NCBI GenBank assembly: GCA_021804785.1
Contig: JAJZGY010000004.1
Coordinates: 1-64,000 of the forward strand
Direction: 5' to 3'
Source: Pseudomonadota bacterium
Lineage (GTDB): Bacteria; Pseudomonadota; Alphaproteobacteria; Micropepsales; Micropepsaceae
Length of the DNA: 64,000 bases
Below, one piece after another: positions 7,604 through 16,683 of this stretch. The notes beneath the pieces are model-generated. The model was not told the DNA's origin. It ran no database searches and saw only the letters and a list, made by a program, of their open reading frames with translations. The translations under genes and the position numbers were made by a program. Numbering within the stretch: the first letter of the stretch is position 1; each line of letters opens with the position of its first letter.

Positions 7604-7810
7604 ATGACGACATCCCGAAAGCTTCGCAGCGCCCGTTGGTTTGTGCCTAACGACATACGCGGTTTCGTGCATCCTCAGCGCCGTCGTCAAGAGTTGAAGC
7701 GAAGTGAGCCCTGCCACATCCATCCCCGCGGCGTCGCTCACCTTGCAGATCTGTCCCTGAAGGCGATCGAGTTTCCGGATTGTCAGCGCCGCGTTGTCAG
7801 ACCGAAGTCG
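7604..7810 (+). pseudogene. Fragment resembling IlvD/Edd sugar-acid dehydratase N-terminus
   Basis: From ATG 7604 the frame reads MTTSRKLRSARWF, then PNDIRGFVH, then PCHIHPRGVA and LKAIEFP. These blocks resemble the start of arabonate/xylonate-type dehydratases (KLRSxxWF-xxDxxGFxH, then the NPCxxH segment and FPLEFP), but the stretch between VH and PCHIH is shortened. Nothing of the remaining ~500 residues is visible. If right, this is a deleted relic; the match is from memory and partial. Confidence 0.35.
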
Positions 7811-7845
7811 ACCTCGATATCGTACGGGTGTGACGCGATTGACAT

Positions 7846-7870
7846 GTGGAATTCTGCATCGCGATTCCAC
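7846..7870. repeat. Short inverted repeat GTGGAAT-N11-ATTCCAC
   Basis: Perfect 7-bp arms (7846-7852 and 7864-7870) with an 11-nt spacer lie in non-coding sequence between two gene relics. Spaced repeats of this kind occur in the ends of IS21-type elements and in operators; I cannot say which this is. Confidence 0.4.
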
Positions 7871-8048
7871 CGATTGCAGACGCCGATACTGTGGGTCGCC
7901 AACTATTTCAAGGATTTTCCCCTACGGTAATTCTGACGGTACACACAGGAATTTCCCTGCAACATCAATGGCCATGGATTCTAGCTCTCAACCTACCTGC
8001 ACGCGTCTGACCGGAGATGTAGGTCGCGGAACCTGCCCACGGGATAGG

Positions 8049-8212
8049 TTACATCCTCAGGTCGATCAGTTTGTCGATGGTTTGCGAGGCTTTCTGTCCC
8101 AGATCGAAGTATCCCAGAGCATGCTGCATGAAGACGACAAGCCATGCACGCTCGCCGACCTCCTTGATGCTGACGGTTTGGCCCCTTAACACCTTTGCGA
8201 CGCGGATTATCT
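8049..8212 (-). pseudogene. C-terminal remnant of an rve-type transposase
   Basis: The minus-strand frame ending at the TAA at 8051-8049 reads GQTVSIKEVGERAWLVVF, then MQHALGYFDLGQKASQTID. This matches the C-terminal tail common in alphaproteobacterial rve transposases (AGQxxGIKEVDDGIWLVxF, then MxYDLGYxDLExxTLQTID). The catalytic core is absent: the frames upstream to about 8290 carry no DDE motifs. It is the end of an old insertion whose remainder was lost. Confidence 0.6.
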
Positions 8213-8476
8213 TGTGCGGCGGGCCGTGACTTTGGCGCTGGGTTCTCCTTGTGCTTCAGCCGAACCACCCTGGGACCGAAGCTAAAGATGCCCATAAGGC
8301 GTGCGGGAGGACGAGAAGCCCTTCCTCGCCAAAATTTTGATCTTGCAGGTTGAGCCAGTACGCATGTCATGCAGCACACCTGACGCAACGGCAGCGAAGG
8401 AAAGCGCTTCGCTGGTGCAGCGTAAGCGCCTAGAGTGGTCCCATCGGACATCGCCAACCAAGACAAGGAGATTGAC

Positions 8477-9649
8477 ATGGCAGAGGCCTATATCGTGGCT
8501 GCGGCACGTACCGCGGGCGGACGCAAGGGCGGACGACTTTCCGGCTGGCATCCGGCCGATCTGGCGGGCACCCTTCTGGATGCCTTGATGGAACGGACCG
8601 GCGCTGATCCCGCGCTGATTGAAGACGTGATCATGGGCTGTGTCGGTCAGGCTGGCGAGCAGGGCTTCAACGTCGCGCGCGGCGCGGTCCTGGCCTCCAA
8701 GTTGCCCGAAAGCGTACCGGCTACCAGCGTGGACCGTCAGTGCGGGTCCTCGCAGCAGGCGCTGCATTTCGCAGCCCAGGGCGTCATGAGCGGTACCCAG
8801 GACATCGTGATTGCCGCGGGGGTGGAAAGCATGAGCCGCGTGCCCATGGGGCTGCCGGTTGTGCTGCCGGCGAAGAACGGCTTTGGTCACCCCAAGAGCC
8901 CGCGCCAGGAAGCGCGCTATCCCGGCATCCAGTTCAGCCAGTTCATGGGCGCCGAGATGATCGCCAAGAAATACAACCTGTCGAGGGACCAACTTGACCA
9001 GTTTGGCTTCGAAAGCCAGCAGAAGGCCATTTCAGCTACCAACGCTGGCGCCTTCAAGGACGAGATCGTGCCAGTGGAAATCACCACTGCCGATGGCAAG
9101 AAGGAAATGCACACCGTTGACGAGGGGATTCGCTTTGATGTCACCTTGGACGGTATCAAAGGTGTGAAGCTGGTCAGCGAGGGTGGGCGCATTACTGCGG
9201 CTACCGCGAGCCAGATCTGTGACGGCGCGTCCGGTGTGATGATCGCAAACGAGCGTGGTCTCAAGGCCCTCGGCCTCGAGCCCATGGCGCGGATCGTCAA
9301 TCTGACCCTCCTCGGTCACGACCCCGTCGTCATGCTGGAGGCGCCTCTGCCAGCCACCGAGAAGGCGCTGAAGCGCGCCGGCATGAAGATCGGTGACATC
9401 GATCTTTTTGAGGTCAATGAAGCGTTCGCGTCGGTGCCATTGGCCTGGTTGCGTACAACTGGCGCTGATCCGGCAAGGTTAAACGTCAATGGCGGTGCAA
9501 TCGCGCTGGGCCATCCGCTTGGTGCGTCGGGTACAAAGTTGATGACAACGCTGGTTCACGCGCTGAAGGCTCGCGGCAAGCGTTACGGTCTGCAGACGAT
9601 GTGTGAAGGCGGTGGACTTGCCAACGTCACCATCATTGAACGGCTGTAA
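8477..9649 (+). CDS. Acetyl-CoA acyltransferase (thiolase)
   Basis: A 390-aa cytosolic thiolase. The nucleophilic Cys89 is in VDRQCGSSQQA, the catalytic His lies in ALGHPLGASG (about residue 344), and the second Cys in MCEGGGLANV near residue 379. NEAF is present in the usual place. It either cleaves 3-ketoacyl-CoA or condenses acyl-CoAs; sequence alone does not decide. The overall form (AAARTAGGRKGG, GCVGQAGEQGFNVAR) is like thiolases grouped with lipid or steroid side-chain degradation. The start at 8477 has AAGGAG six bases before it. No other beta-oxidation gene is adjacent. Confidence 0.9.
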   Translation: MAEAYIVAAARTAGGRKGGRLSGWHPADLAGTLLDALMERTGADPALIEDVIMGCVGQAGEQGFNVARGAVLASKLPESVPATSVDRQCGSSQQALHFAAQGVMSGTQDIVIAAGVESMSRVPMGLPVVLPAKNGFGHPKSPRQEARYPGIQFSQFMGAEMIAKKYNLSRDQLDQFGFESQQKAISATNAGAFKDEIVPVEITTADGKKEMHTVDEGIRFDVTLDGIKGVKLVSEGGRITAATASQICDGASGVMIANERGLKALGLEPMARIVNLTLLGHDPVVMLEAPLPATEKALKRAGMKIGDIDLFEVNEAFASVPLAWLRTTGADPARLNVNGGAIALGHPLGASGTKLMTTLVHALKARGKRYGLQTMCEGGGLANVTIIERL

Positions 9650-9669
9650 GCTGATCCCATCTCGTGGTT

Positions 9670-9697
9670 CGCCCCCCTCCTGGTGAGGGAGGGGGCG
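9670..9697 (+). terminator. GC-rich hairpin after the thiolase gene
   Basis: CCCCCTCC (9673-9680) pairs perfectly with GGAGGGGG (9688-9695), loop of seven, with two further CG pairs beyond a bulged C. It lies 20 bp after the stop. No T-run follows, so termination is only probable. Confidence 0.45.
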
Positions 9698-9888
9698 CGA
9701 TGCCCGTGAGATGAGACCGCCACGCGATGACGGTCCGATCCGGATCAGGCTGATGACTGGTGCGTGATCTGGTGTGTCAATGCGGCTTCAGCTTTGACTT
9801 TATATTGGAGTATCCCCTCAGGCTGCTTGGGGGTGGATCTCATATGGCTCCCCGTGCGCATGCGGGCGGACCCGGCAACAAGTGTTTG

Positions 9889-9917
9889 CTGGACCGGATG
9901 GTGTCAATCCGGCCCAG
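9889..9917 (-). terminator. Hairpin after the flavin monooxygenase gene
   Basis: CTGG-A-CCGGAT pairs with ATCCGG-C-CCAG around a 7-nt loop, 10 bp beyond the stop of the minus-strand gene. No U-tract follows, so this is a weak call. Confidence 0.4.
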
Positions 9918-9927
9918 CTGATGGCTG

Positions 9928-11442
9928 TCAACTATAGCGGAATTCAGGTCCATTGAGGTCAATGTTGGGCAATTCGTCGCGCTCGCGCCAGTAATCCTGG
10001 GTATGCTGCCAGTCGCGCTTGTCACCCGCCTTTGGCATCAGGTGTTGGGCCCGCATCAGGTAGTTGGGATTGAAATTGTCCGGTTCCATCCAAGGACCGA
10101 TTTTCATTTCCCGGTCTTCGGGTCGCAGCGCCACCTCGATTTTCCTGACGCCCTTCTTCTGCATATGCGTGAGCAGACGACAGACAAAGTCGCCCAGCAT
10201 GTCCACGCGTAGCGTCCAGCTGGCACGGAAATAGCCCATGACCCAGACCATGTTGGGAACCCCGGTGAACATCATTCCGCGGTAGGTCACGGTGTCGTGC
10301 CAGTCTACCGGCGTGCCATCGACCTCGAAGGTAATTCCGCCCATCATCAGGAGATTGAAACCGGTGGTTGCGACGATCATATCGGCTTCGATCTCGTCGC
10401 CCGATGCAGTACGCACGCCCTTCTCGGTAAAGCTCTCAAGCTCGTCAGTGTAAACGCTGAGCTTGCCTTCAGCCGCGCAGCGGAAGATGTCGCCTTCCGG
10501 ACAAAACGCGAGACGTTGCTGCCAGGGGCGATATTTGGGCGTGAAATGAGGTTCAAAGGCAAAATCCGGCTTGCCGGAGAAATGCCGGATTAATGTCTTT
10601 AACTCCTCAAAAACCGCATCTGGCTCTTCGAGGCAGCGCTTGGTCATCGCATCCTGGTCGAACATGATCTGCGCGCGCACCACACGGTGAATGGTTGGCT
10701 CGTCGATACCGATCTGCCGCAGCCGGTCAGCCAGTTCGTTTTTGTTTTCGGCGCAGTAGAAGTAGGTCGGCGAGCGCTGCAGCATGGTGACATGCGCGGC
10801 TTTCTCGCAGAATGCCGGGATTACCGTCGCCGCCGTGGCCCCCGAACCGATGACAAGAATGCGCTTGCCCGCGTAGTTGGTTTTCGGGTCCCAAAGCTGG
10901 GCGTGAATGAACTGGCCCTTGTACTTCTCCCGGCCCGGCCAGTCTGGGATGTAAGGATGCTCGTGGTCGTAGTAACCTTGGCACATCCAAAGGAAATTGG
11001 CGGTGAAGGTCACGTTTGCGCCATCGGACTTGCGCGTGGCCTCAATGGTCCAGAGATTGTGCTTGCTGTTCCAGGCACAGCGCGTGATGCGATGCCCGTA
11101 GCGGATATGCCTGCCAAGATCGTTTTCCTCGATCACCTCTTTCATGTAGGTGAGGATGGCCTGGGCGGAGGCCACCGGCGTCCCCACCCACGGCTTGAAG
11201 CGATAGCCGAAGGTGTAGAGATCTGAGTCCGAGCGTACGGCGGGATATTTGTGGGTTTCCCAGGTTCCGCCGAACGTATCCTTCATCTCCAGAATGACGA
11301 AGCTTTTGTCCGGACATTGGTCCTTGAGGTGGTAGGCCGAGCCGATGCCAGAAATCCCTGCACCCACGATGAGGACATCAAAATGATTGCTGTTCTGCGG
11401 CGACTTTTGTTGTGGTCGTTCAAGCGTCGCGGTTCCTGACAT
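9928..11442 (-). CDS. Class B flavin-dependent (Baeyer-Villiger-like) monooxygenase
   Basis: A 504-aa FAD/NADPH enzyme of the EtaA-like class. The FAD-binding GAGISG lies near residues 27-32 and FGGTWETHKYP at about 57-67. The fingerprint-like YKGQFIHAQLWDP is in the linker, and a second Rossmann motif GSGATA for NADPH follows. Such enzymes insert oxygen into ketones or oxidise thio compounds; the substrate is unknown. GGGAG precedes the ATG at 11442. The gene stands alone, convergent with the thiolase and divergent from the copper operon. Confidence 0.88.
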   Translation of the reverse strand: MSGTATLERPQQKSPQNSNHFDVLIVGAGISGIGSAYHLKDQCPDKSFVILEMKDTFGGTWETHKYPAVRSDSDLYTFGYRFKPWVGTPVASAQAILTYMKEVIEENDLGRHIRYGHRITRCAWNSKHNLWTIEATRKSDGANVTFTANFLWMCQGYYDHEHPYIPDWPGREKYKGQFIHAQLWDPKTNYAGKRILVIGSGATAATVIPAFCEKAAHVTMLQRSPTYFYCAENKNELADRLRQIGIDEPTIHRVVRAQIMFDQDAMTKRCLEEPDAVFEELKTLIRHFSGKPDFAFEPHFTPKYRPWQQRLAFCPEGDIFRCAAEGKLSVYTDELESFTEKGVRTASGDEIEADMIVATTGFNLLMMGGITFEVDGTPVDWHDTVTYRGMMFTGVPNMVWVMGYFRASWTLRVDMLGDFVCRLLTHMQKKGVRKIEVALRPEDREMKIGPWMEPDNFNPNYLMRAQHLMPKAGDKRDWQHTQDYWRERDELPNIDLNGPEFRYS

Positions 11443-11786
11443 GTCTACTCCCTTTTTTGCGCTTGGGGGCCATGCGGCAGCCTCGCCGCGCCCCAGTTTT
11501 TGCGAGAACGAATAGCTTGTGGGACGGCTTTGGGCCGGGAATTGATTTTAGTCAACTTTCCTTGGCGGCGGCGCAGCCGTTCTGCGCAACGTCAGGGAAT
11601 CCTTCGATATATTATTGCGGGAGGCGCGGAGACGATCAGGTTTCTGCAGTCGTTCGACCTCGCTGCGTTTGCGATTGCAGGCTCTGTGCCGGCCCGTACC
11701 GCCTGTGAGCCTGTGCGCCCGTGTGCAACGCAGTCTGATCTGGGTACGGTGGGAGGCCCTTCTCGGGGCAATCGCAGGCCTTTGGC
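11443..11786. other. Intergenic region between monooxygenase and copper operon
   Basis: These 344 bp hold no convincing ORF. The left part would carry the monooxygenase promoter, which I cannot place; the copper promoter begins at 11787. Confidence 0.5.
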
Positions 11787-11817
11787 TTGACCTTCCAGTT
11801 GCTAGAAGCCTTATGGT
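11787..11817 (+). promoter_or_regulatory. MerR-type copper promoter with CueR-like operator
   Basis: The -35 TTGACC (11787-11792) and -10 TATGGT (11812-11817) are 19 bp apart, the over-long spacing typical of MerR-family promoters. The spacer holds a dyad, CCTTCCAGTTGCTAGAAGCC, close to known CueR boxes (ACCTTCC-N7-GGAAGGT). It lies 30 bp before the chaperone start. Confidence 0.8.
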
Positions 11818-11846
11818 GCGCCATGTGGTTTGCAAGGAGTAAAGGC

Positions 11847-12107
11847 ATGGGCGCGACAACGATGCAGGGCGGAACTCAACAGTCTGGTCCGGCCATTGAG
11901 CTTGCGGTCTCCGGTATGACCTGTGAGGGCTGTGCCAGGGCTGTGACCCGGGTTTTGAGCAATGTACCAGGTGTTGCTGCTGCCAAAGTTGACGTTGCCG
12001 CAGGCCGGGCAAGTGTCACGGGCAATGTGCGTTCTGAGGCGCTGATTGAAGCGGTGGTGGCCGCGGGTTACGGCGCCAAACTCACTGGCGACGCTGCCAA
12101 GGCATAG
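11847..12107 (+). CDS. copZ: Copper chaperone, heavy-metal-associated domain
   Basis: An 86-aa soluble protein with a single HMA domain (about residues 15-80). Its metal site is GMTCEGC, and the domain has the usual ferredoxin-like pattern ([19 protein letters not shown], then AGYGA). By family it carries Cu(I) to the ATPase encoded next. ATG 11847 is preceded by AAGGAG at 11835-11840; an upstream in-frame ATG lies inside the promoter and is rejected. The gene is first in the copper operon, 4 bp before copA. Confidence 0.9.
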   Translation: MGATTMQGGTQQSGPAIELAVSGMTCEGCARAVTRVLSNVPGVAAAKVDVAAGRASVTGNVRSEALIEAVVAAGYGAKLTGDAAKA

Positions 12108-12111
12108 GCCA

Positions 12112-14517
12112 ATGAGCGTCACCGAAACCGGTGTACCCGCGTCCTCGCATCTGGTTTTGCCCATAAAGGGCATGACCTGCGCGACCTGTGCGGGGCGAGT
12201 TGAACGGGCGCTTGATGCACTGCCGGGTGTACAGGCGACGGTCAATCTTTCCAGCGACGAGGCGGACGTGCTGTTCGATGCGGCGCGTGTTGAGCCTCTA
12301 AGGCTGGTCGAAGCCGTAGAGCGCGCCGGTTACGATATACCGCATGAGACTCGTGAACTCGCCATCATCGGTATGACCTGCGCAACCTGCGCCGGGCGGG
12401 TAGAGAAAGCCCTCCGTGCGGTTCCTGGTGTTACAGGAGCTGAAGTCAATCTAGCAACTGAGAAGGCGATGGTCGAAGGTTACGCCGGTGTGCTTCGTCC
12501 GGCTGATCTGATCGCCGCAGTTCGGCGCGCCGGCTATGAGGGCGAGCTTCTCACGGGGGATGCTGAGCGGGATCGGGCATTGCTTGTCGCCGAAACCAGA
12601 CGGCTAACGCGCGAGAGCTGGCACATCGCGGTTGCGGTGATACTGAGCGCGCCCCTGCTCCTACCCATGGTTGGCATCGCGCTGCCCGCCTGGCTGCAAT
12701 TGGTGCTCGCGACCCCTGTTCAGTTCGTCCTGGGGGCCCGCTTTTATGTGGGGTCCTATAAGGCGCTGCGCGCTCGGACGGGAAACATGGACCTGTTGGT
12801 CGCGCTTGGAACCTCTACTGCCTATTTTTACAGCCTTTATGTGATGCTGGCGGGTCAACCAGGCACCCACCTTTATTTTGAGGCGGCGGCTGTGGTGATT
12901 GCCCTTGTTATGGTCGGCAAGGGGATGGAACTGCGCGCCAAGCGGTCGACCACCGCGGCGATACGTGCGCTCATGTCCTTGCGGCCAGAGCGGGCACGTG
13001 TCGCGCGTGAAGATGGGGAAATTGAGGTTCCGGTTGCAGCTGTCGCGGTCGCAGACGTGGTGGTGGTGCGTCCGGGCGAGAGGCTTCCGGTAGACGGCAT
13101 TGTTGTGAACGGGTCCAGTGACGTCGACGAAAGTCTGCTTACCGGCGAAAGCCTGCCGGTCGCAAAGCGTAAAGGCGACAAGGTCACGGGTGGTTCGATC
13201 AATGGCAGCGGTTTGCTGCGTGTTGAGACAACAGCCGTAGGCGAACACTCGACACTGGCACGCATTATTGCCCTCGTGGAACATGCCCAGGCGAAAAAGG
13301 CGCCGGTGCAGCGGCTAGTCGACAGGGTTGCCGGCATCTTTGTGCCCATCGTGGTGATGTTTGCAGTCCTGACATTCCTTGGCTGGTGGCTTCTATTGGG
13401 TCAGCTGACGGCGGGGATCATCGCCGGCGTTGCTGTGCTGGTTATCGCCTGTCCGTGCGCGCTTGGTCTTGCCACCCCGACCGCGCTGATGGTTGGAACC
13501 GGCGCTGCAGCGAAGGCTGGCATTCTTATTCGTGATGCAGAGGCACTTGAGTGCGCCCACAGCCTCGATACCATCGCACTCGATAAGACTGGTACCTTGA
13601 CGGAAGGTCACCCAAGGGTAACGGACATTGTGACGGCAGGCATTACGGAGGGTGCCCTTTTGAGTTTGGCCGCGGCGGCGCAGACCGGCAGTGAGCATCC
13701 TCTGGCGCGCGCCATTCTCTTGAAAGCGGACGGCTTCGAGCTACCCAGGCTCGAAAGCTTCCAGAGCCGTCCGGGTATGGGCCTGATGGCCCAGGTTACA
13801 GGGCGTGCCCTGGCGATCGGTAATCGGCGGTTGATGGACAACTGCGGGGTTCCGCGTGAGGGGTTTGAAGCTCAGGCTGTTGGTCTGGAAGAGCTGGGGC
13901 GCACAGTGATGTGGGTTGCAGATGTTGGTGAAAGCCCGAGCCTTTTGGGGCTCATAGCTGTTGCAGATCCGTTGCGGCCTACCGCCCGTGCCGCGATCGA
14001 GCACCTGACGCGGATCGGTATCCAAACCGTGCTTCTGACAGGCGACAATATGCGCACGGCAAGGGCGGTGGCTGCAGAAATTGGCATCAAGCAGGTGCTG
14101 GCAGGCCTGCTACCTGCCGAAAAGGCCCGCGAAGTCGAGCGCCTTCAGGCTGAGGGCAAACGCGTCGGTATGGTGGGCGACGGTATCAATGATGCGCCAG
14201 CGCTCGCTCAAGCTGATATCGGGATCGCCATGGGGAGCGGCGCAGATGTGGCGATGCAGACAGCGGGGATCACGCTGATGCGCGCTGATCCTCTTCTGAT
14301 TGGTGACGCGATTGCGGTCAGTCGAGCCACCTATAACAAAATCCGCCAGGGTCTCTTCTGGGCTTTCTTCTACAATGTGGTTGGCATGCCGGCTGCGGCG
14401 TTGGGGTTGCTAAATCCAGTGATCGCCGGTGCGGCAATGGCATTGTCCTCCGTTAGCGTGGTGTCCAACGCGCTGCTGTTGCGTCGCTGGCGGCCTGCCA
14501 CGCGTCCGCGAGGTTAA
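12112..14517 (+). CDS. copA: Copper-exporting P1B-type ATPase
   Basis: An 801-aa inner-membrane pump that exports Cu(I) using ATP. Two N-terminal HMA domains carry GMTCATC (Cys23/26 and Cys90/93). The transmembrane Cu site is CPC (447-449), the phosphorylation motif DKTGTLT has Asp491, SEHPLA is in the nucleotide domain, and the hinge is [11 protein letters not shown]-terminal YN (FFYNVVG) and [11 protein letters not shown] complete the Cu(I)-type P1B-1 signature. I chose ATG 12112 because the HMA domain starts soon after; an in-frame ATG at 12046 lies inside copZ. It ends 3 bp before cueR. Confidence 0.96.
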   Translation: MSVTETGVPASSHLVLPIKGMTCATCAGRVERALDALPGVQATVNLSSDEADVLFDAARVEPLRLVEAVERAGYDIPHETRELAIIGMTCATCAGRVEKALRAVPGVTGAEVNLATEKAMVEGYAGVLRPADLIAAVRRAGYEGELLTGDAERDRALLVAETRRLTRESWHIAVAVILSAPLLLPMVGIALPAWLQLVLATPVQFVLGARFYVGSYKALRARTGNMDLLVALGTSTAYFYSLYVMLAGQPGTHLYFEAAAVVIALVMVGKGMELRAKRSTTAAIRALMSLRPERARVAREDGEIEVPVAAVAVADVVVVRPGERLPVDGIVVNGSSDVDESLLTGESLPVAKRKGDKVTGGSINGSGLLRVETTAVGEHSTLARIIALVEHAQAKKAPVQRLVDRVAGIFVPIVVMFAVLTFLGWWLLLGQLTAGIIAGVAVLVIACPCALGLATPTALMVGTGAAAKAGILIRDAEALECAHSLDTIALDKTGTLTEGHPRVTDIVTAGITEGALLSLAAAAQTGSEHPLARAILLKADGFELPRLESFQSRPGMGLMAQVTGRALAIGNRRLMDNCGVPREGFEAQAVGLEELGRTVMWVADVGESPSLLGLIAVADPLRPTARAAIEHLTRIGIQTVLLTGDNMRTARAVAAEIGIKQVLAGLLPAEKAREVERLQAEGKRVGMVGDGINDAPALAQADIGIAMGSGADVAMQTAGITLMRADPLLIGDAIAVSRATYNKIRQGLFWAFFYNVVGMPAAALGLLNPVIAGAAMALSSVSVVSNALLLRRWRPATRPRG

Positions 14518-14520
14518 GCA

Positions 14521-14940
14521 ATGGCAAATGACACGTCGCAGTACGTGACCATAGGGGAGGCGGCGTCGCGTTCCGGCATGCCCTCCAAAACCATCCGATT
14601 TTATGAACAGATCGGTCTCATCAAGCCTGCTCAGCGCTTTGCCAACCAGTATCGCGCCTATAGCGAAGAGGACGTGCACACCCTGTCGTTCGTCCATCGG
14701 GCGCGCAATCTGGGTTTTTCACTTAAGGACATCCAGGCACTGTTGTCTCTTTACCGGGACCGACGCCGGGCCAGCCGGGATGTAAAGCGTCTGGCGTTGC
14801 AGCATATTGCGGAAGTTGATCGTAGAATTTCCGAGTTGACCGCGATCCGCAATGCGCTCGCTGGCCTGACCCAGAAGTGCCACGGTGATGACCGGCCACA
14901 ATGCCCGATCCTAGATGAGCTCGAAGCTATCGAACACTAG
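14521..14940 (+). CDS. cueR: Copper-responsive MerR-family regulator
   Basis: A 139-aa regulator. Its winged helix-turn-helix (VTIGEAASRSGMPSKTIRFYEQIGL, split across residues about 10-35) is followed by a coiled-coil dimer helix. The metal-binding loop CHGDDRPQC gives the two Cys spaced by seven residues seen in CueR. It should twist the 19-bp-spacer promoter at 11787 when Cu(I) binds. Being last in the operon it controls, it is placed for positive autoregulation. Confidence 0.92.
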   Translation: MANDTSQYVTIGEAASRSGMPSKTIRFYEQIGLIKPAQRFANQYRAYSEEDVHTLSFVHRARNLGFSLKDIQALLSLYRDRRRASRDVKRLALQHIAEVDRRISELTAIRNALAGLTQKCHGDDRPQCPILDELEAIEH

Positions 14941-15710
14941 CAGGCGCGATTTGAGTCTGCCTCAAGCTGCTTTTCCGCGACGGGAGGGCGTTGGCGCACA
15001 CGCACATTGGGCGTGAGATGATCGGTATGACGAAATGAGGCTGTGCCTCGCACAGATGTTCTCTCATATGGCGCGGGATAGTTCGCACCGCGGCGATCAG
15101 CTTTCTTCCCTGTCAAAGAGCTCGCCAAAGAGTACGTGGACGTTTGCCTTGGCAGATGACAGTACTGTGCGGCCACACCTTGTGGTCCTGTATATGCGCC
15201 GTCCCGATCGGCCTTGGCGCACCGACGACGAGGTTAGGTAGCCTTTTTGCTCCAGCCCGTGGAGCAGCGGGTAAAGCCTGCCCGTGGCGAGGGATGGCCC
15301 ACAACGCTCGCTCGTCCCTCGTCGCTCCATGGAGATTGCTGCGATACGAACTCTGGCCGTGTGGAAGCATGTCAGCGAAGCGCAGCGGCCCCTGGCTTTC
15401 AGTCCGCCCGCCGGGCGCTGCAACGATGGGGCGCTTAAGCGCCTTTGTGGACATTGCCGGCCAGGAAAGTGCGGCTGGCCCGCAGGGAGTGCCCTGTCCC
15501 CAGAACTGCGACAAGTTGCGCCCTGCGACAGTTGGGCCTTGGACGGTTTGTCCTATCGCCAGTGTTGCGGGTGCGAGATATGGCGGGGCATGTGTGCACA
15601 GCCCTGACGGGGTTGTCATATTCGAAATGCATCAGGCGACTTAAAAATTGTACAATAAAATCAGATATATAGCTGAGAGCGATGGTGTCCGCCCGGCTTG
15701 GGGAGGCCGC
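14941..15710. other. Gap between copper and cyo operons
   Basis: Apart from the PadR-like remnant, these 770 bp hold no gene. An AT-rich stretch at 15640-15675 is the likeliest place for the cyo promoter, but I cannot assign -35/-10 boxes with confidence. Confidence 0.4.
15097..15423 (-). pseudogene. Truncated PadR-like regulator
   Basis: The frame's second half resembles the PadR winged helix: GPSLATGRLYPLLHGLEQKG, then YLTSSS, then GRSGRRIYRTTRCGRTVLSS and FGELFDREES at the end. The first helices expected before GPSLATG (usually LLxxGPxHGYxI) are missing or scrambled (FHTARVRIAAISMERR), and no good start is visible. I read it as a 5'-damaged gene; a short functional form cannot be excluded. 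Confidence 0.4.
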
Positions 15711-16682
15711 ATGTCCGGGCTCTACGGTATGGCGCGTCGGCGCAATTGGTTGCGTCGCACAAGAAATATCGCGCTGCTGGGCGCCATAGCCCCGCTGCTT
15801 GGCGGTTGCCATTACGCGCTGCTGGATCCGGCTGGACCGATCGGTCAGGACGAGCTCAACATCATTTACCTCGCCACCGGGCTGATGCTGCTCGTCGTGG
15901 TTCCGGTGATCGTCCTTACACTGCTGTTTGCCTGGCGCTATAGGGCCTCGAACACGAAGGCGACCTACCGGCCGGAATGGTCGCATTCCGGGAAGATCGA
16001 GGTTGTTATCTGGTCGATCCCTGCGATCATTGTCGCCATTCTGGGCTATGTGACCTGGACGACGAGCCATACCCTCGATCCTTATCGCCCGATCGCATCG
16101 GCCAACAAGCCTGTCGAAGTTGAAGTCGCCTCGCTCAATTGGAAGTGGCTTTTCATCTACCCGCAATTGGGCATCGCCACGGTCAATGAGCTGGCTTTTC
16201 CGGTTGATACCCCAGTTGAGTTTCGCCTGACGTCATCGCGGGTGATGAATGCCTTCTTCATCCCGCGCTTGGGTACCCAGATCTACACCATGGCTGGCAT
16301 GCAGACGCGACTGTCCCTCATGGCCGACAGGGTGGGGACCTATCAGGGGATGTCCTCGAACTTCAGTGGCGACGGCTTTTCCACTATGCGCTTTGCCGCC
16401 AAGGCCATGAGCGCAAAGGATTTCGGAGCCTGGGTCGAGAAGGTACGCGCCTCCCATGAGGCACTGACCCTGTCTGCTTACCGCAAGCTTGCCAAACCCA
16501 GCGAGAATCTCCCAGTTGAGCATTACGCCACCGTGGCGCCCCACCTCTTCCACGACATCCTCAATCTTTGCACCGATGGCCAGACCTGCATCGACGCGCA
16601 GCACATGGCCCGGCGCATGACGTCCCATGGTCATGAAATGGCGATGGCCAAACGTCCTCACACCTTGGCCCACGGATCCTGA
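15711..16682 (+). CDS. cyoA: Cytochrome bo3 ubiquinol oxidase subunit II
   Basis: A 323-aa membrane-anchored subunit. A lipoprotein signal ends in LLGGC, then two membrane helices (about 52-75 and 95-117) precede a periplasmic cupredoxin domain ([51 protein letters not shown]). CuA ligands are absent, as in quinol oxidases. GGGGAGG lies five bases before the ATG. The C-terminal tail is His/Met-rich. Its stop is one base before cyoB. Confidence 0.93.
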   Translation: MSGLYGMARRRNWLRRTRNIALLGAIAPLLGGCHYALLDPAGPIGQDELNIIYLATGLMLLVVVPVIVLTLLFAWRYRASNTKATYRPEWSHSGKIEVVIWSIPAIIVAILGYVTWTTSHTLDPYRPIASANKPVEVEVASLNWKWLFIYPQLGIATVNELAFPVDTPVEFRLTSSRVMNAFFIPRLGTQIYTMAGMQTRLSLMADRVGTYQGMSSNFSGDGFSTMRFAAKAMSAKDFGAWVEKVRASHEALTLSAYRKLAKPSENLPVEHYATVAPHLFHDILNLCTDGQTCIDAQHMARRMTSHGHEMAMAKRPHTLAHGS

Positions 16683-16683
16683 C

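Larger units (their letters stand above)
7811..8476. other. Non-coding relic region before the thiolase
   Basis: Apart from the inverted repeat and transposase tail listed separately, I see no gene. Frames on both strands are shadows or decayed sequence. Segment 8300-8476 carries the thiolase leader with AAGGAG at 8465-8470; no promoter is obvious. Confidence 0.5.

Noticed and set aside
8282-8992. 236-codon minus-strand ORF over the thiolase start
   Set aside because: It lies antisense to the thiolase N-terminus with its Cys89 motif; there is no motif of its own.
12046-12111. Longer CopA start at the upstream in-frame ATG
   Set aside because: It lies wholly within copZ in another frame and adds a basic stretch not seen in CopA proteins.
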